Below are positions 8,509 to 17,132 of a DNA stretch of 33,034 bases, in pieces. The DNA is taken from assembly GCA_021817065.1 (NCBI GenBank), contig JAKAWH010000002.1, forward strand, positions 39,684 through 72,717. Direction: 5' to 3'. A program made the translations under genes and the position numbers. The first letter of the stretch is position 1. Every line of letters starts with the position of its first letter. The notes under the pieces were generated by a model that was given only the letters and a program-made list of their open reading frames with translations, had not been told where the DNA came from and searched no databases. The stretch comes from Actinomycetes bacterium. Lineage in GTDB: Bacteria; Actinomycetota; Acidimicrobiia; Acidimicrobiales; JAKAVM01.

Positions 8509-9666
8509 ATGACACCACCGGGCAGTGGCCTCCACGCACGCCCGCGCGCTTCGCCCCCCCGTGCCTACCGGAGTACCAGCCGCCGCCGCTTCCTGGTGCG
8601 TCGGGTGGTCGTTACCGCCATTAGTGTTGCCGTCCTCGGAGCACTCACCTCCCTCGCCTGGCACTCCATTAGCTCTGGCGGTCGAGGGCCCCATATGTCC
8701 GGGCTCGCATCTCGCAATCGGGGATCGGCTCCAAGTACCTCGCCGAAGTTCGCCGGTCCGTTTGCCGTAGGCGTCACCCAGATCACGGTGGAGGAACCGA
8801 CCGGGGCTGGGAACCCCGTCCCTGCCGAGGGAGCCCCCCGGGCTCGCGTGATCACCACCTTCGTGCGTTACCCGTCCCGGTCGGGTCCAGCGGGCACCGA
8901 GGTCTCCGGCGCGGTTCCTGACGTCGCGGACGGGCCGTACCCCCTGGTCGTCTTCTCCCAGGGTTTCGACATGTCTGCTGCCAGCTACCAGCCGATACTC
9001 GACGCGTGGGTCCAGGCCGGTTTCGTCGTTGCCGAGCCCCTCTACCCGAGAACCGATCCGAGCGCCCCCGCCGGAGTCGATCGCGCCGATCTCGCGTACC
9101 ATCCCGGTGATCTTCGTTTCGTCATCTCCCAATTGACCAGCTCCCCGGTAGAACTCGGAATCGCTCGGGGACTCATCGACACGGCAGAGATCGTCGTCGC
9201 GGGTCAGTCCGATGGGGGAGACGTGTCGCTGGCCGTCGCGGCCGGAAGCTGCTGTCTCGACTCACGCATTCGGGGAGCGATGATTCTCTCCGGCGCTGAG
9301 TATGCGGGTTTCGACACGAGCTATTTCGCACAGCCGCATGTCCCGCTCCTGCTCACCCAGGGAACCGCCGATACCATCAATCCGCCTGTCTGCTCCAACC
9401 AGATCTACGACGCTGCCGGCTCGCCGCTCTATTACGTGCAGCTCCTTGGGGCTGACCATCTATCGCCGTATACGACCACCGACTCCTATGAACGCGTCGT
9501 CGTTGCCGTTACTCTCGACTTCCTGGAAGCGATCACCCGTGGGGACTCGGGAGCGCTATCGAGACTTGCGTCGGACGGCTCGGTCCCGGGGACGGCCTCA
9601 TATCTCGGTCCGGGCTCTTCTCTCCCCCTCGAGGGGTCGTGTCCCGATGCTCCTCCGGGGATCTGA
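8509..9666 (+). CDS. Secreted alpha/beta hydrolase with Tat-type signal (dienelactone hydrolase/chlorophyllase-like)
   Basis: 385 residues. Residues 24-30 are SRRRFLV, a good match to the twin-arginine consensus, followed by a hydrophobic stretch (VVVTAISVAVLGALTSLAW), so export in folded form by Tat is likely. The mature part is an alpha/beta hydrolase: nucleophile elbow GQSDGGD with Ser234, probable acid Asp288 in QGTADTINPP and His317 in LGADHLSPY. The fold order and FSQGFD segment (oxyanion region) resemble the platelet-activating-factor acetylhydrolase / chlorophyllase / polyester hydrolase group. The substrate is unknown; an ester in the envelope or medium is inferred. Its last 134 bp overlap the convergent methyltransferase ORF on the other strand. 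Confidence 0.85.
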   Translation: MTPPGSGLHARPRASPPRAYRSTSRRRFLVRRVVVTAISVAVLGALTSLAWHSISSGGRGPHMSGLASRNRGSAPSTSPKFAGPFAVGVTQITVEEPTGAGNPVPAEGAPRARVITTFVRYPSRSGPAGTEVSGAVPDVADGPYPLVVFSQGFDMSAASYQPILDAWVQAGFVVAEPLYPRTDPSAPAGVDRADLAYHPGDLRFVISQLTSSPVELGIARGLIDTAEIVVAGQSDGGDVSLAVAAGSCCLDSRIRGAMILSGAEYAGFDTSYFAQPHVPLLLTQGTADTINPPVCSNQIYDAAGSPLYYVQLLGADHLSPYTTTDSYERVVVAVTLDFLEAITRGDSGALSRLASDGSVPGTASYLGPGSSLPLEGSCPDAPPGI

Positions 9667-10498
9667 GCGGGGAGGGGGTCGTCGACCCGCGCCCTCCGCG
9701 AGGGCTGGCCCCAGAAGGTGGCGGCATCGATGCGGTCAGGACGACGGCTTCGGCGACGATCCGTTCCGACACGAGGTCCACGAAGCCTGCCTCCTCCAGA
9801 TAGCGCGCCCAGGTACTCTCTTTCACCGGGTGTTCCTGCACGCGCAGCGAGAACCGGAACACGTTCTTTGCAATGCGCCACCAACCTGCCGGGCCACGAC
9901 GAGCGAGGGCCGCGACCTTCCCCAGGATGATCGCACGGTCCCGGGCGTCCGTCCCCCGGCCGAACATCATGTCCCCGATGACGATCCTCCCGCCAGGTTT
10001 CATCCATACCGCCGCCCGTTTCAGGAACTTCTGTTTGTCGGAATCGACTAGGTGATGCAGGGCGTAATTCGAGACAACGAGGTCCACGCTTGCGGGTGGG
10101 AAATCCACGCTCTCGATGGAGCTCTCGACCGGCACGATGTTGTCAAGTCCCTCTTCCCTGGCCAACTCGGACAGCCGGTGGAGCATCGAGGAGCTGATGT
10201 CAACCGCCCACAGGCGCCGGGCGGTCTCGGCCATGGGAATAGCGAGCTGCCCGGTGCCCGTACCGAGGTCAACGACGTCGCAGCCCTCGCAGGGGGCAGC
10301 TTCGAGGACGGCATCCACGACCCTTCCCAACCCGTTCGAACCCTCCTTTTCCCAGGTATGTGCCCGCCGGTCCCACCTGTTGCGCTGGGAGTGGAAATGC
10401 GCAGGGGGACCCGCGGCGGCGTCGTGGCGTGCCCGCGGCTTCAGCGGAATGCCATTTCTGTGGTCAGGCGGTGACCGCCTCGTGTTCGGTGCACGCAC
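9533..10498 (-). CDS. Class I SAM-dependent methyltransferase
   Basis: 321 codons from a GTG at 10498. The Rossmann methyltransferase core runs from WDRRAHTWEKEG (about residue 42) through motif I VVDLGTGTGQLAIPMAE, the acidic end of strand 2 (LWAVDIS), motif IV LVVSNYALHHL and KPGGRIVIGDMMFG, to IVAEAVVLTA (about 255). Similar proteins methylate small molecules or lipids/quinones; the substrate cannot be told. The last ~65 residues are Pro/Ser/Arg-rich, look disordered and lie antisense to the end of the convergent hydrolase gene, so they are probably not part of the fold. About 40 residues before the domain also look unstructured, and no better internal start is visible. A 131-bp divergent gap separates it from the SGNH gene. 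Confidence 0.85.
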   Translation of the reverse strand: MRAPNTRRSPPDHRNGIPLKPRARHDAAAGPPAHFHSQRNRWDRRAHTWEKEGSNGLGRVVDAVLEAAPCEGCDVVDLGTGTGQLAIPMAETARRLWAVDISSSMLHRLSELAREEGLDNIVPVESSIESVDFPPASVDLVVSNYALHHLVDSDKQKFLKRAAVWMKPGGRIVIGDMMFGRGTDARDRAIILGKVAALARRGPAGWWRIAKNVFRFSLRVQEHPVKESTWARYLEEAGFVDLVSERIVAEAVVLTASMPPPSGASPRGGRGSTTPSPLRSPEEHRDTTPRGGEKSPDRDMRPSPGPSRPTQVSIALPSPHG

Positions 10499-10629
10499 TT
10501 ATAGTGGTAGACGAAGCTGTCGAAAACATGAACGTCGCTCGGGCAAGCCAGCAGAACCCGATACCCTTTCGGAATACCTTTCCGACTCGCTACGCTCGAA
10601 GCCATGCATATTTACATTAGTCCACTTCA

Positions 10630-12225
10630 TTGTTCGTGCGACGAGATTCTCTAGTGCGGCACGGTGTAGACAAGCGGCCGCACTCGCTGCACTTGTCCCA
10701 GGATGTCGTGCGACGACGGCGAATATGGGGCGCGATTGGGTCGGTCGTGGTCTTGGCGGCGCTGACCTTCGTTGCAGTCACCGGCTATTCGGCGGGCTCG
10801 GCTACTTCCGGCCACCCCAGATCGACCGACCGGCACCCCAACCATTCCCCCACGGCCGATCTCCCCACGCCGACGATCTTGCAACCGCGATGGCACGTAG
10901 CATGGGGGTCCGCGATGGCCTGGGACTTCGGCATCGCGTCCAATACTACGGTGCGCGAGGTGGCCACCGTGGCAACCGGGGGTAGCTCCGTCCGCGTACG
11001 GATCTCGAATTTCCTGGGCGACCAACCCCTCCTCATCGCCGCTGCCACCATTGCCGTAGATTCCACGGCGGCAACGGTCGTACCGTCAACGATGCAGCCG
11101 CTGACATTTGACAACGCTGCGGGAATCTCGATCCCGGTCGGCAGCGTTGCCTACTCCGACCCGGTAGCGATGTCCGTGACTCCCCTAGAAGCGCTTGCGA
11201 TCAGCGTATACGTGAGCGGGACCGACACGGTCACGCTTCATCCTTGCTGCACCACGCCCGATGTATCCTTCTACACCGCCAACGGAGGAGGCAACCGCAC
11301 CACGGCACCCGATGGTTCGGCTTTCGCCTATGCGAGTCCCTGGCCTCGCTGGGTCGATGCGGTCGACGTGCTTTCCGGTGCGGCTACCGCATCTCTTTCC
11401 GGGTCGGCGGGGACGAGGCCCGCCCACTCCGGTCCGACCACCACCACCACCACCACCACCTCTTCTTCTGCCGGACCTGCACGTTCCACTGGAGACCCGA
11501 ATGGCAGCATCGTCGTCCTCGGCGACTCGATCACCGATGGATTCAACGCCACTGTTCGCTGGACCGATGTGCTCCAACGACGGATCGATACCCTGCCTCT
11601 TGACGAGCAACGCGCTGTCATCAACGAAGGGATCACTGCCAACACCCTCACCGACACGGCTCGTAACTTTTCGAAGACCGGTGGTGGCCCATCGGGTATC
11701 GATCGCCTCGAACGGGACGCGCTCAGCCAATCGGGAGTTTCCACGGTCGTCGTGTTCCTCGGGACCAACGATCTCTACTTCGGGGCGGATGGCTCCCAGG
11801 TGATCGCCGGGCTCCAGCAGATCGCGAGCGAGATCCATCAGGCAGGACTTCGGGCGGTGGGAGTGACGCTGCTTCCGCGGATGGCCGGTCCCGAGCCGTG
11901 GAGTCCGACCGAGCAGAGCTACCTGGAGCAGATCAATCAATGGCTGCTCACCTCCCACGCGTTCGACGCGGTGATCGACCTAGCTAGCACGGTTGCTGAC
12001 GTCTACAACGGCCAGTGCACTCCCACGTCCATCTTCGCGCCGTACGACTCTGGAGATCACCTGCATCCCGACAACGCCGGCCAGGTGGCGATGGCCGACG
12101 CGATTACCGGAGCAGAACTGGGTCTTCCTCCTCTCCCACAGGTCCCATCCCAGGTTGCGGTCACTCCCACGCCCGGATGTACGGGTGTCCCCGGGATTCC
12201 AGCGCCCACTGCTCTTTCGGGCTAG
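10630..12225 (+). CDS. Exported SGNH/GDSL-family esterase with N-terminal beta-domain
   Basis: 531 codons from TTG. A hydrophobic segment after RRRR (about residues 35-55, IWGAIGSVVVLAALTFVAV) is a signal peptide or anchor. Residues ~85-245 form the beta-rich domain that precedes many actinobacterial SGNH hydrolases (VRVRISNFLGDQPL, SDPVAMSVTPLE). The catalytic domain has block I VVLGDSITDG (Ser300), block III GTND (Asn380) and block V DHLHP (Asp476, His479). The family deacylates carbohydrates or lipids outside the cytoplasm. Between the domains lies a low-complexity linker with eight consecutive threonines encoded by (ACC)8. The TTG start is the first in-frame option; in-frame GTGs at 10636 and nearby are equally possible. 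Convergent with the GNAT gene, 42 bp apart. Confidence 0.88.
   Translation: MFVRRDSLVRHGVDKRPHSLHLSQDVVRRRRIWGAIGSVVVLAALTFVAVTGYSAGSATSGHPRSTDRHPNHSPTADLPTPTILQPRWHVAWGSAMAWDFGIASNTTVREVATVATGGSSVRVRISNFLGDQPLLIAAATIAVDSTAATVVPSTMQPLTFDNAAGISIPVGSVAYSDPVAMSVTPLEALAISVYVSGTDTVTLHPCCTTPDVSFYTANGGGNRTTAPDGSAFAYASPWPRWVDAVDVLSGAATASLSGSAGTRPAHSGPTTTTTTTTSSSAGPARSTGDPNGSIVVLGDSITDGFNATVRWTDVLQRRIDTLPLDEQRAVINEGITANTLTDTARNFSKTGGGPSGIDRLERDALSQSGVSTVVVFLGTNDLYFGADGSQVIAGLQQIASEIHQAGLRAVGVTLLPRMAGPEPWSPTEQSYLEQINQWLLTSHAFDAVIDLASTVADVYNGQCTPTSIFAPYDSGDHLHPDNAGQVAMADAITGAELGLPPLPQVPSQVAVTPTPGCTGVPGIPAPTALSG
11437..11460 (+). repeat. (ACC)8 trinucleotide tract encoding poly-threonine linker
   Basis: Eight perfect ACC codons in a row, followed by three TCT codons, in the interdomain linker of the SGNH protein. 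Whole-codon slippage would change linker length without breaking the frame. Confidence 0.92.
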
Positions 12226-12267
12226 GGAGGTAAAGACCGCAACGCCGGCGGGACGCGGGGGCAGGCT

Positions 12268-12954
12268 TCACAGTGCCAACCGGTACCGCACGAAGCGTTC
12301 CTGGCTGGCGCTGGTCACTTCGCCTTCCCCCTTCCACCCCAGCCGCTCGTAGAATTGGCGCGCCGGCGAGTCTGGGGGCGTAACCAGCACGAGGGCATCG
12401 ATCCCCCCATCCCGGGCAGCCTTTTCCATGGTTGTCACAAGGTTTCGCCCGATTCCGCCACCTTGCCACGAGGGATCGACCAGAAGGTGGGTGATCTCGC
12501 CGATCTTTTCCCCACCGGGCCGACCTATCTCTAGCTCCTGCGAGGAGTCCCCGGCGGGTCGAAATCTGGCGACAAGAGATCTCTTGGCCATTCGCGCCAG
12601 AGCTCGAAGGTACCTGATCATCCGAGTACGCAGAAGATCCATGCCGAAGGTGGGGTGCCGGACGGCCTGGGCCGCGAGGCGTACCACGATGCCGGCGCCC
12701 CCGGTACGCACCATCGAACGATAATGGTACGGCGGGTCGAGCGAGCCGAGAAGAAGGCCCACCACATGGTCCTCTCGATCCACCGCACATAGTGCTACTC
12801 CGTATGGACTGTCCATCCAGGCACGGTAGTAGCGGCGCAGGAACGAGTCTCCGCACGATGAAAGGAACTCGGCGGAAAGCACTTCCCGATGAAGGCGGAC
12901 CGCAGTATCGAGGTCAGCGGCCCGCATCCCGCGCAGGAAGACGGATTGGACCAT
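12268..12954 (-). CDS. GNAT-family N-acetyltransferase
   Basis: 229 codons from the ATG at 12954. The domain starts almost at once (VFLRGMRAADLDTAVRLHREV) and the acetyl-CoA pyrophosphate loop (motif A) is ITHLLVDPSWQGGGIGRNLV, followed by LVTPPDSPARQFYERLGW (motif B). An insertion of ~60 mostly basic/hydrophobic residues lies between strand 3 and motif A. The acceptor substrate is unknown. The frame stays open to an ATG at 13005, but the start at 12954 is preferred because TAGTCT lies 7 nt upstream, matching the leaderless pattern of neighbouring genes, and because the extra 17 residues lack family similarity. Monocistronic by position. Confidence 0.85.
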   Translation of the reverse strand: MVQSVFLRGMRAADLDTAVRLHREVLSAEFLSSCGDSFLRRYYRAWMDSPYGVALCAVDREDHVVGLLLGSLDPPYHYRSMVRTGGAGIVVRLAAQAVRHPTFGMDLLRTRMIRYLRALARMAKRSLVARFRPAGDSSQELEIGRPGGEKIGEITHLLVDPSWQGGGIGRNLVTTMEKAARDGGIDALVLVTPPDSPARQFYERLGWKGEGEVTSASQERFVRYRLAL

Positions 12955-12961
12955 GGCACCG

Positions 12962-12967
12962 AGACTA
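12962..12967 (-). promoter_or_regulatory. Candidate -10 element of the GNAT gene (leaderless)
   Basis: On the - strand TAGTCT ends 7 nt before the ATG at 12954. It supports that start over the longer frame from 13005. Confidence 0.45.
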
Positions 12968-13180
12968 GGGCACCTGACCTCATGGAAGGATCGCGAGCAC
13001 CACATATGGTGATGGCCGGCCTTGGAGCAGGGAGCATATTCCGGTGTGTTACCTAGAGTACAAGCACGTTGGGGGTAATACTGAACGATATTGCACTACA
13101 CAAGGCCAAAATCAATAGATGTTACGTCAGGTAGCATATATCGGATTGTCGGAGCTCAACTACTCTGGGTAATCACCCGT

Positions 13181-13198
13181 TGACTGATCGCCCAGTCA
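13181..13198. promoter_or_regulatory. Palindromic operator candidate upstream of the MmpL-GT28 gene
   Basis: TGACTG-ATCGCC-CAGTCA is a perfect 6-bp inverted repeat with a 6-bp centre. The size and symmetry fit a TetR-type dimer site, and MmpL genes are often under TetR control. No regulator gene is adjacent, so this is inference from sequence symmetry only. Confidence 0.4.
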
Positions 13199-13364
13199 TC
13201 TGTAACGTGAGTGGGAAGCTGTTCGAGAAGAGGGGACGTGAGTGAGGGGACGAGGCAATTGCATCGCGCCGCGTGCCACGGGCGGGGGGACAGCCCGATC
13301 ACGTCGGCACCGATGTACAACAAGGTTTCGATGGCGGGAGCAGGGTCGTGTCGCGTGATCTCCG

Positions 13365-16300
13365 GTGAGTGACCTGGGTGGAGCGCGTCCGTGGCGCCAC
13401 ATGGGCTCCCGATTCTTCGGTGGTCTGGGTCGCTTCGCGGTCCGCTACCGCTTCGCCGTGTTGGCGGGTTGGGTGGTGGTGGTTGCCGGTTCAGTGCTCT
13501 TTCTACCCTCGATCGGCTCGGCGATCAACGCCAACGACGCAGCTCTCCTACCCCAGGGGGCGCCGAGCATGCGGGCCCTGGCCCTGGCCCGCCCGATCGG
13601 GAGCGAGAACTTCTCGACCGTCCTGATCGTGGTGCACCGGGACGGTGGTGCTCTCGGGAGCGGTGATCAGCGCGCGGTGGTGGCAGTCTCTGCGGCGGTC
13701 CGCAGGGTTCCGCAAGTCCAGGAGGTCACCGATGCGGGGAGCTCCGCAGACGGTGAGGCGCATCTGCTCGTCGTGCAGAGCAATGTGTCGCTCTTTTCCA
13801 GCGCGAATACCGCCACCCTGGTGGGGCGCCTCGATCGGGCAGCGGCGTCGGTTACCGCACCGGTAGGGCTTCACGTCGACGTGGCGGGCGAGATCGCCGA
13901 TACCATCGCTGCCCAAGCCGCCAACCAGCACCGGGCGACCGAGCTCGAGGACGTCTCCACCCTGCTCATCCTCTTCCTGCTGTTGATCGTGTTCCGATCG
14001 GTATTGGCGCCGCTCCTCATATTCGTCCCCGCAGCAGTGGCCGTTCTGGTATCGCAGCGGGTGGTCGCCGAGCTTCCCGGCGCGGGGATCCAGATCTCCG
14101 ACCTGACACAAGTCCTGTTGATCGCATTGGTGCTTGGTGCTGGCACCGATTACGGGCTTTTCCTGGGGCTTCGGGTGCGGGAGGAGATGCGGCGAGGGGC
14201 CGAGTTCTCCGATGCGATGGTGATCGGAATGCGGCGAGTGGGGGAGTCGATCGCCTTTTCGGCTTTCACGGTGATCCTGGCCCTGCTCTGCCTACTTCTG
14301 GCGACCTTCGGGATGTACCAGAGCCTAGGGGTCCCTCTGGCTGTGGCGGTCGGGGTGATGTTGGTGGCTGGGCTCACCCTCACCCCGGCCCTGCTTGCTG
14401 CAGTCGGTCCACGAATGTTCTGGCCCTCACGGGTGCGCGCTTCGGGAGCCGATGGCGCGAGCAACGCTCGGCCGGCGGAGAGTGGAGGCGTCTGGTACCG
14501 GATCGCACGCCTCGCCGCCTATCGCCCGGTAGCGACATTGTGCGTGGGGCTTGTCGTGTTCGGGGCGCTGGCGGCAGTTTCAGCCTGGAGCAAGCCTGCC
14601 GGCACCGAGGGGGCACTTTCGGCTCCCGCCGGATCCTCGGCTGCTCGGGGAGATGCCGCCTTTGCCGCCCACTGGCCCGGCCAGAGCGAGAGTCCGACGG
14701 TTATCGTCATACGATTACGCCATTCGGTATGGAGTGACCCCGGACAGTTGAGCACCTTCGCAGGTACTCTTTCGCACTCCTCGCTGTTCCATGCGGTACT
14801 GGGCCCTCTGGACCCAGTGGGGTTGCCGATCGCGCCTTCGCTTCTCACCGACTTCTGGAACTTGGTGGGTCCACCCCAACGGCTCCCTGTGATCAAGCCG
14901 TCGGACTTCTCGGTGCTGCCCCTCTCCTATGCCGAATACCGGACCACCTCGCAATACATCTCTCCGGACGGCATGACCGTCCAGTTCGCAGTCACCTTGG
15001 CCGGGGGCGCTCCGCTTTCCACCGGAGCGCTACGGGAGATCCCCGCGGTGCGGCACCTCGTGTCGGAGGCCGCGAGGGGTACCGGCGTGGTTGCAGCCGG
15101 CGTGACCGGACAGACGGCGGGCGTCTTCGACGTGAGCGAGGTATCGGGCAATGACTTTTGGCGGGTGGTGCCCGCGGTGGTGATCGTGATCGCCCTCTTG
15201 CTCGGTCTCATGCTTCGCAGTCTCGTCGCTCCCCTCTATCTCGTCGCGAGTGTGACCTTGTCGCTCTTCGCCACACTTGGTGTGGCGGTGATCCTCTTCA
15301 TGGGAATCGGTCACCAGGGGGGCGTGTTCTTCATCCTTCCATTCATTCTTTTCATTTTTCTTCTCGCTCTGGGAGAGGACTACAACATTCTCTTGATGTC
15401 GCGGATCCGGGACGAGCACCACCGTGGCTCGCTCCGCGAGGCGATCGCCCGGGCACTCGCCTCGACCGGAAGTACGATTTCGTCCGCGGGTCTTGTGATG
15501 GCGGGTACGTTCGGGGTGCTGGCCTTCTCCGGTGATCCGGGTTCGTCGAACGCCGAGGTCCGCCAAGTCGGCACGGTGTTGGCCATCGGGATCTTGCTGG
15601 ACACGTTCCTCGTTCGCACCTTGCTGGTTCCGTCCGTGGTGGCGCTTCTCGGGCGGTGGAACTGGTGGCCATCCAAGATGTCCGAACGCTTCGTGGGTCG
15701 ATTCGAACGGTACTCGTACCATCTCTCCGACCTGGCCTCGACCCACCCTGCCGGCTCGGCGCTGCGGGGCGTTCTCCCGGGACCCGCACTGATCCTGACT
15801 GCCTCGTTGGGCGCTGGGCACGACGGTGTAGCTGGTGAGCTGTCCCGGCGCCTCGAAGGAGCCGGGTACGACACGGTGACCATGGACTTCTGCGAGATAT
15901 TGCCGTGGAAGCTGGGAACACTGATCCGCTCAACGTTCGAGTTCTCGGTCAAGAGGCTGCCCCGCCTCTACGACTTCATCTTCTCCCATTGGTTGCTCCC
16001 GGTGAAGCCGGCGCGATCTCCCTTTTCCCCGATCGGGAAGCTGGTAGAGCGTCATCTGGCCCGGTGGGCGGCGGCGAACCGGCCGAGTGTGGTGGTGTCG
16101 ACTTTCAACATCTGCACCCAGGCGGTCGGCGCTCTGCGGGACCGCGGGGAGCTCGAGGCACCCACTGCGTCGGTGGTGGTCGATTTCTATCCGCACGGCG
16201 CGTGGTCACATCCTGGGGTCGATCTCAACCTGTGCTTGCACGACGCGGCTGCTTCGATCATCCGATCGTTGCCCTGCCGAGAAGTGCGAACGACCGGACC

Positions 16301-16952
16301 GACCGTTCGTCCGGTGTATCTCGACCCCCCCTGGGACCGTGACGTGGTGCGCCGTGGTCTCGGCGTGAAGGACGCCGATCGTCTGGTGCTGGTGGTGGGT
16401 GGTTCGTGGGGTGTGGGAGAGGTGGTCCACACGGTGCGGGATATTTGCCGCTGCCCGGGCCTTGTTCCCTTGGTGGTGTGCGGGCGCAACCAGAAGCTGC
16501 AAAAGGCGGTCGAGCAGGTGGTCGAGCCCGCCGGCAAGGGCGTAGTGTTTGGATGGGTGGGCGACATGTCCCCGCTAATGGTCGCCTCCGATGCAATGCT
16601 GGAGAACGCGGGCGGGCTCACCTGTATGGAGGCTCTGGCGATCGGATTGCCGGTAGTTAGCTACCGGCCGATCCCCGGCCACGGACGGGTCAACGTGGAG
16701 GCGATGGCACGAGCAGGTGTGGTCCGGTACGCGCGGTCGGTCGAAGAGTTACGCCGGGAGCTGGAGGTGATAACCACATCTGCCCGCGAGAGGATGCAGA
16801 TGTCCCGCGCAGTGGCAACCATGTTCGAGGAGGGAGACAGCGCCTCGGCGATCATCCGGTTGGCTGGGGGAGGGATCGGCAGGCGGATTCCGGTCGCAGA
16901 GACGTTGATGGAGCCTTCGTTCGAGGGGTTTGCCCGGTCGCTGGTGAGCTGA
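13365..16952 (+). CDS. MmpL/RND lipid transporter fused to MGDG-synthase-like GT28 glycosyltransferase
   Basis: 1195 codons in one uninterrupted frame. Residues 1-~765 form a complete MmpL transporter: a TM segment near 28-48, an extracytoplasmic loop, a five-helix bundle from ~195, then a second loop and second bundle. The two paired proton-relay motifs are present, GTDY (Asp262-Tyr263) and GEDY (Asp672-Tyr673). After a ~40-residue linker, residues ~806-1180 are a GT-B glycosyltransferase: the acceptor-side loop SLGAGHDG (814-821) and donor-side NAGGLTCMEALAIGLPVVSY followed by RPIPGHGRVN, as in monogalactosyldiacylglycerol synthases and processive diacylglycerol glucosyltransferases. The C-terminus of MmpL proteins is cytoplasmic, where GT28 enzymes act. 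Glycosylation of a lipid coupled to its export is inferred; the substrate is unknown. Start GTG at 13365; ATG at 13401 is an alternative. Confidence 0.9.
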   Translation: MSDLGGARPWRHMGSRFFGGLGRFAVRYRFAVLAGWVVVVAGSVLFLPSIGSAINANDAALLPQGAPSMRALALARPIGSENFSTVLIVVHRDGGALGSGDQRAVVAVSAAVRRVPQVQEVTDAGSSADGEAHLLVVQSNVSLFSSANTATLVGRLDRAAASVTAPVGLHVDVAGEIADTIAAQAANQHRATELEDVSTLLILFLLLIVFRSVLAPLLIFVPAAVAVLVSQRVVAELPGAGIQISDLTQVLLIALVLGAGTDYGLFLGLRVREEMRRGAEFSDAMVIGMRRVGESIAFSAFTVILALLCLLLATFGMYQSLGVPLAVAVGVMLVAGLTLTPALLAAVGPRMFWPSRVRASGADGASNARPAESGGVWYRIARLAAYRPVATLCVGLVVFGALAAVSAWSKPAGTEGALSAPAGSSAARGDAAFAAHWPGQSESPTVIVIRLRHSVWSDPGQLSTFAGTLSHSSLFHAVLGPLDPVGLPIAPSLLTDFWNLVGPPQRLPVIKPSDFSVLPLSYAEYRTTSQYISPDGMTVQFAVTLAGGAPLSTGALREIPAVRHLVSEAARGTGVVAAGVTGQTAGVFDVSEVSGNDFWRVVPAVVIVIALLLGLMLRSLVAPLYLVASVTLSLFATLGVAVILFMGIGHQGGVFFILPFILFIFLLALGEDYNILLMSRIRDEHHRGSLREAIARALASTGSTISSAGLVMAGTFGVLAFSGDPGSSNAEVRQVGTVLAIGILLDTFLVRTLLVPSVVALLGRWNWWPSKMSERFVGRFERYSYHLSDLASTHPAGSALRGVLPGPALILTASLGAGHDGVAGELSRRLEGAGYDTVTMDFCEILPWKLGTLIRSTFEFSVKRLPRLYDFIFSHWLLPVKPARSPFSPIGKLVERHLARWAAANRPSVVVSTFNICTQAVGALRDRGELEAPTASVVVDFYPHGAWSHPGVDLNLCLHDAAASIIRSLPCREVRTTGPTVRPVYLDPPWDRDVVRRGLGVKDADRLVLVVGGSWGVGEVVHTVRDICRCPGLVPLVVCGRNQKLQKAVEQVVEPAGKGVVFGWVGDMSPLMVASDAMLENAGGLTCMEALAIGLPVVSYRPIPGHGRVNVEAMARAGVVRYARSVEELRRELEVITTSARERMQMSRAVATMFEEGDSASAIIRLAGGGIGRRIPVAETLMEPSFEGFARSLVS

Positions 16953-17064
16953 GCAGGGGCCGAGTACCCACGGGTTATTCTCCTGCGGGGTGACCACTGG
17001 CTGCCGATTCGCGCTTTCGCACCTCCCCAATCGGTCATCGCGGTGAGACAGTGGCCCAACGCAC

Positions 17065-17081
17065 GGTAATAATCCGGTAAG
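17065..17081 (+). promoter_or_regulatory. Direct-repeat regulator box upstream of the response regulator gene
   Basis: GGTAATAATCCGGTAAG contains two GGTAA half-sites 11 bp apart, one helical turn, as OmpR/PhoB-type regulators usually bind. It lies 40 bp upstream of the -10 candidate. A copy matching at 14 of 17 positions is found at 21258-21274. Autoregulation is inferred. Confidence 0.5.
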
Positions 17082-17120
17082 AGCTGGCCCGAAGTTGTGC
17101 TCGGTTCTGCAATCGGGCAT

Positions 17121-17126
17121 TAGCCT
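17121..17126 (+). promoter_or_regulatory. Candidate -10 element of the response regulator gene (leaderless)
   Basis: TAGCCT ends 7 nt before the GTG at 17133 and no ribosome-binding site is present. It helps fix this GTG as the start. Confidence 0.45.
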
Positions 17127-17132
17127 GGTGGC

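Larger units (their letters stand above)
12955..13364. other. 410-bp divergent intergenic region
   Basis: Lies between the GNAT gene (-) and the MmpL-GT28 fusion (+). No credible ORF. The part from about 13060 to 13200 is clearly richer in A+T than its surroundings and probably holds the promoters. It also contains an 18-bp palindrome (13181-13198) and two copies of ACGTGAGTG (about 13205 and 13236). Confidence 0.6.

Noticed and set aside
10116-10985. 289-codon + strand frame over the methyltransferase and the SGNH start
   Set aside because: Antisense to the clear SAM-binding motifs and out of frame with the SGNH gene; no signal of its own.
15030-15821. 263-codon antisense frame opposite the MmpL part
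   Set aside because: Highly charged antisense of membrane helices, without domain similarity; the sense frame is unambiguous.
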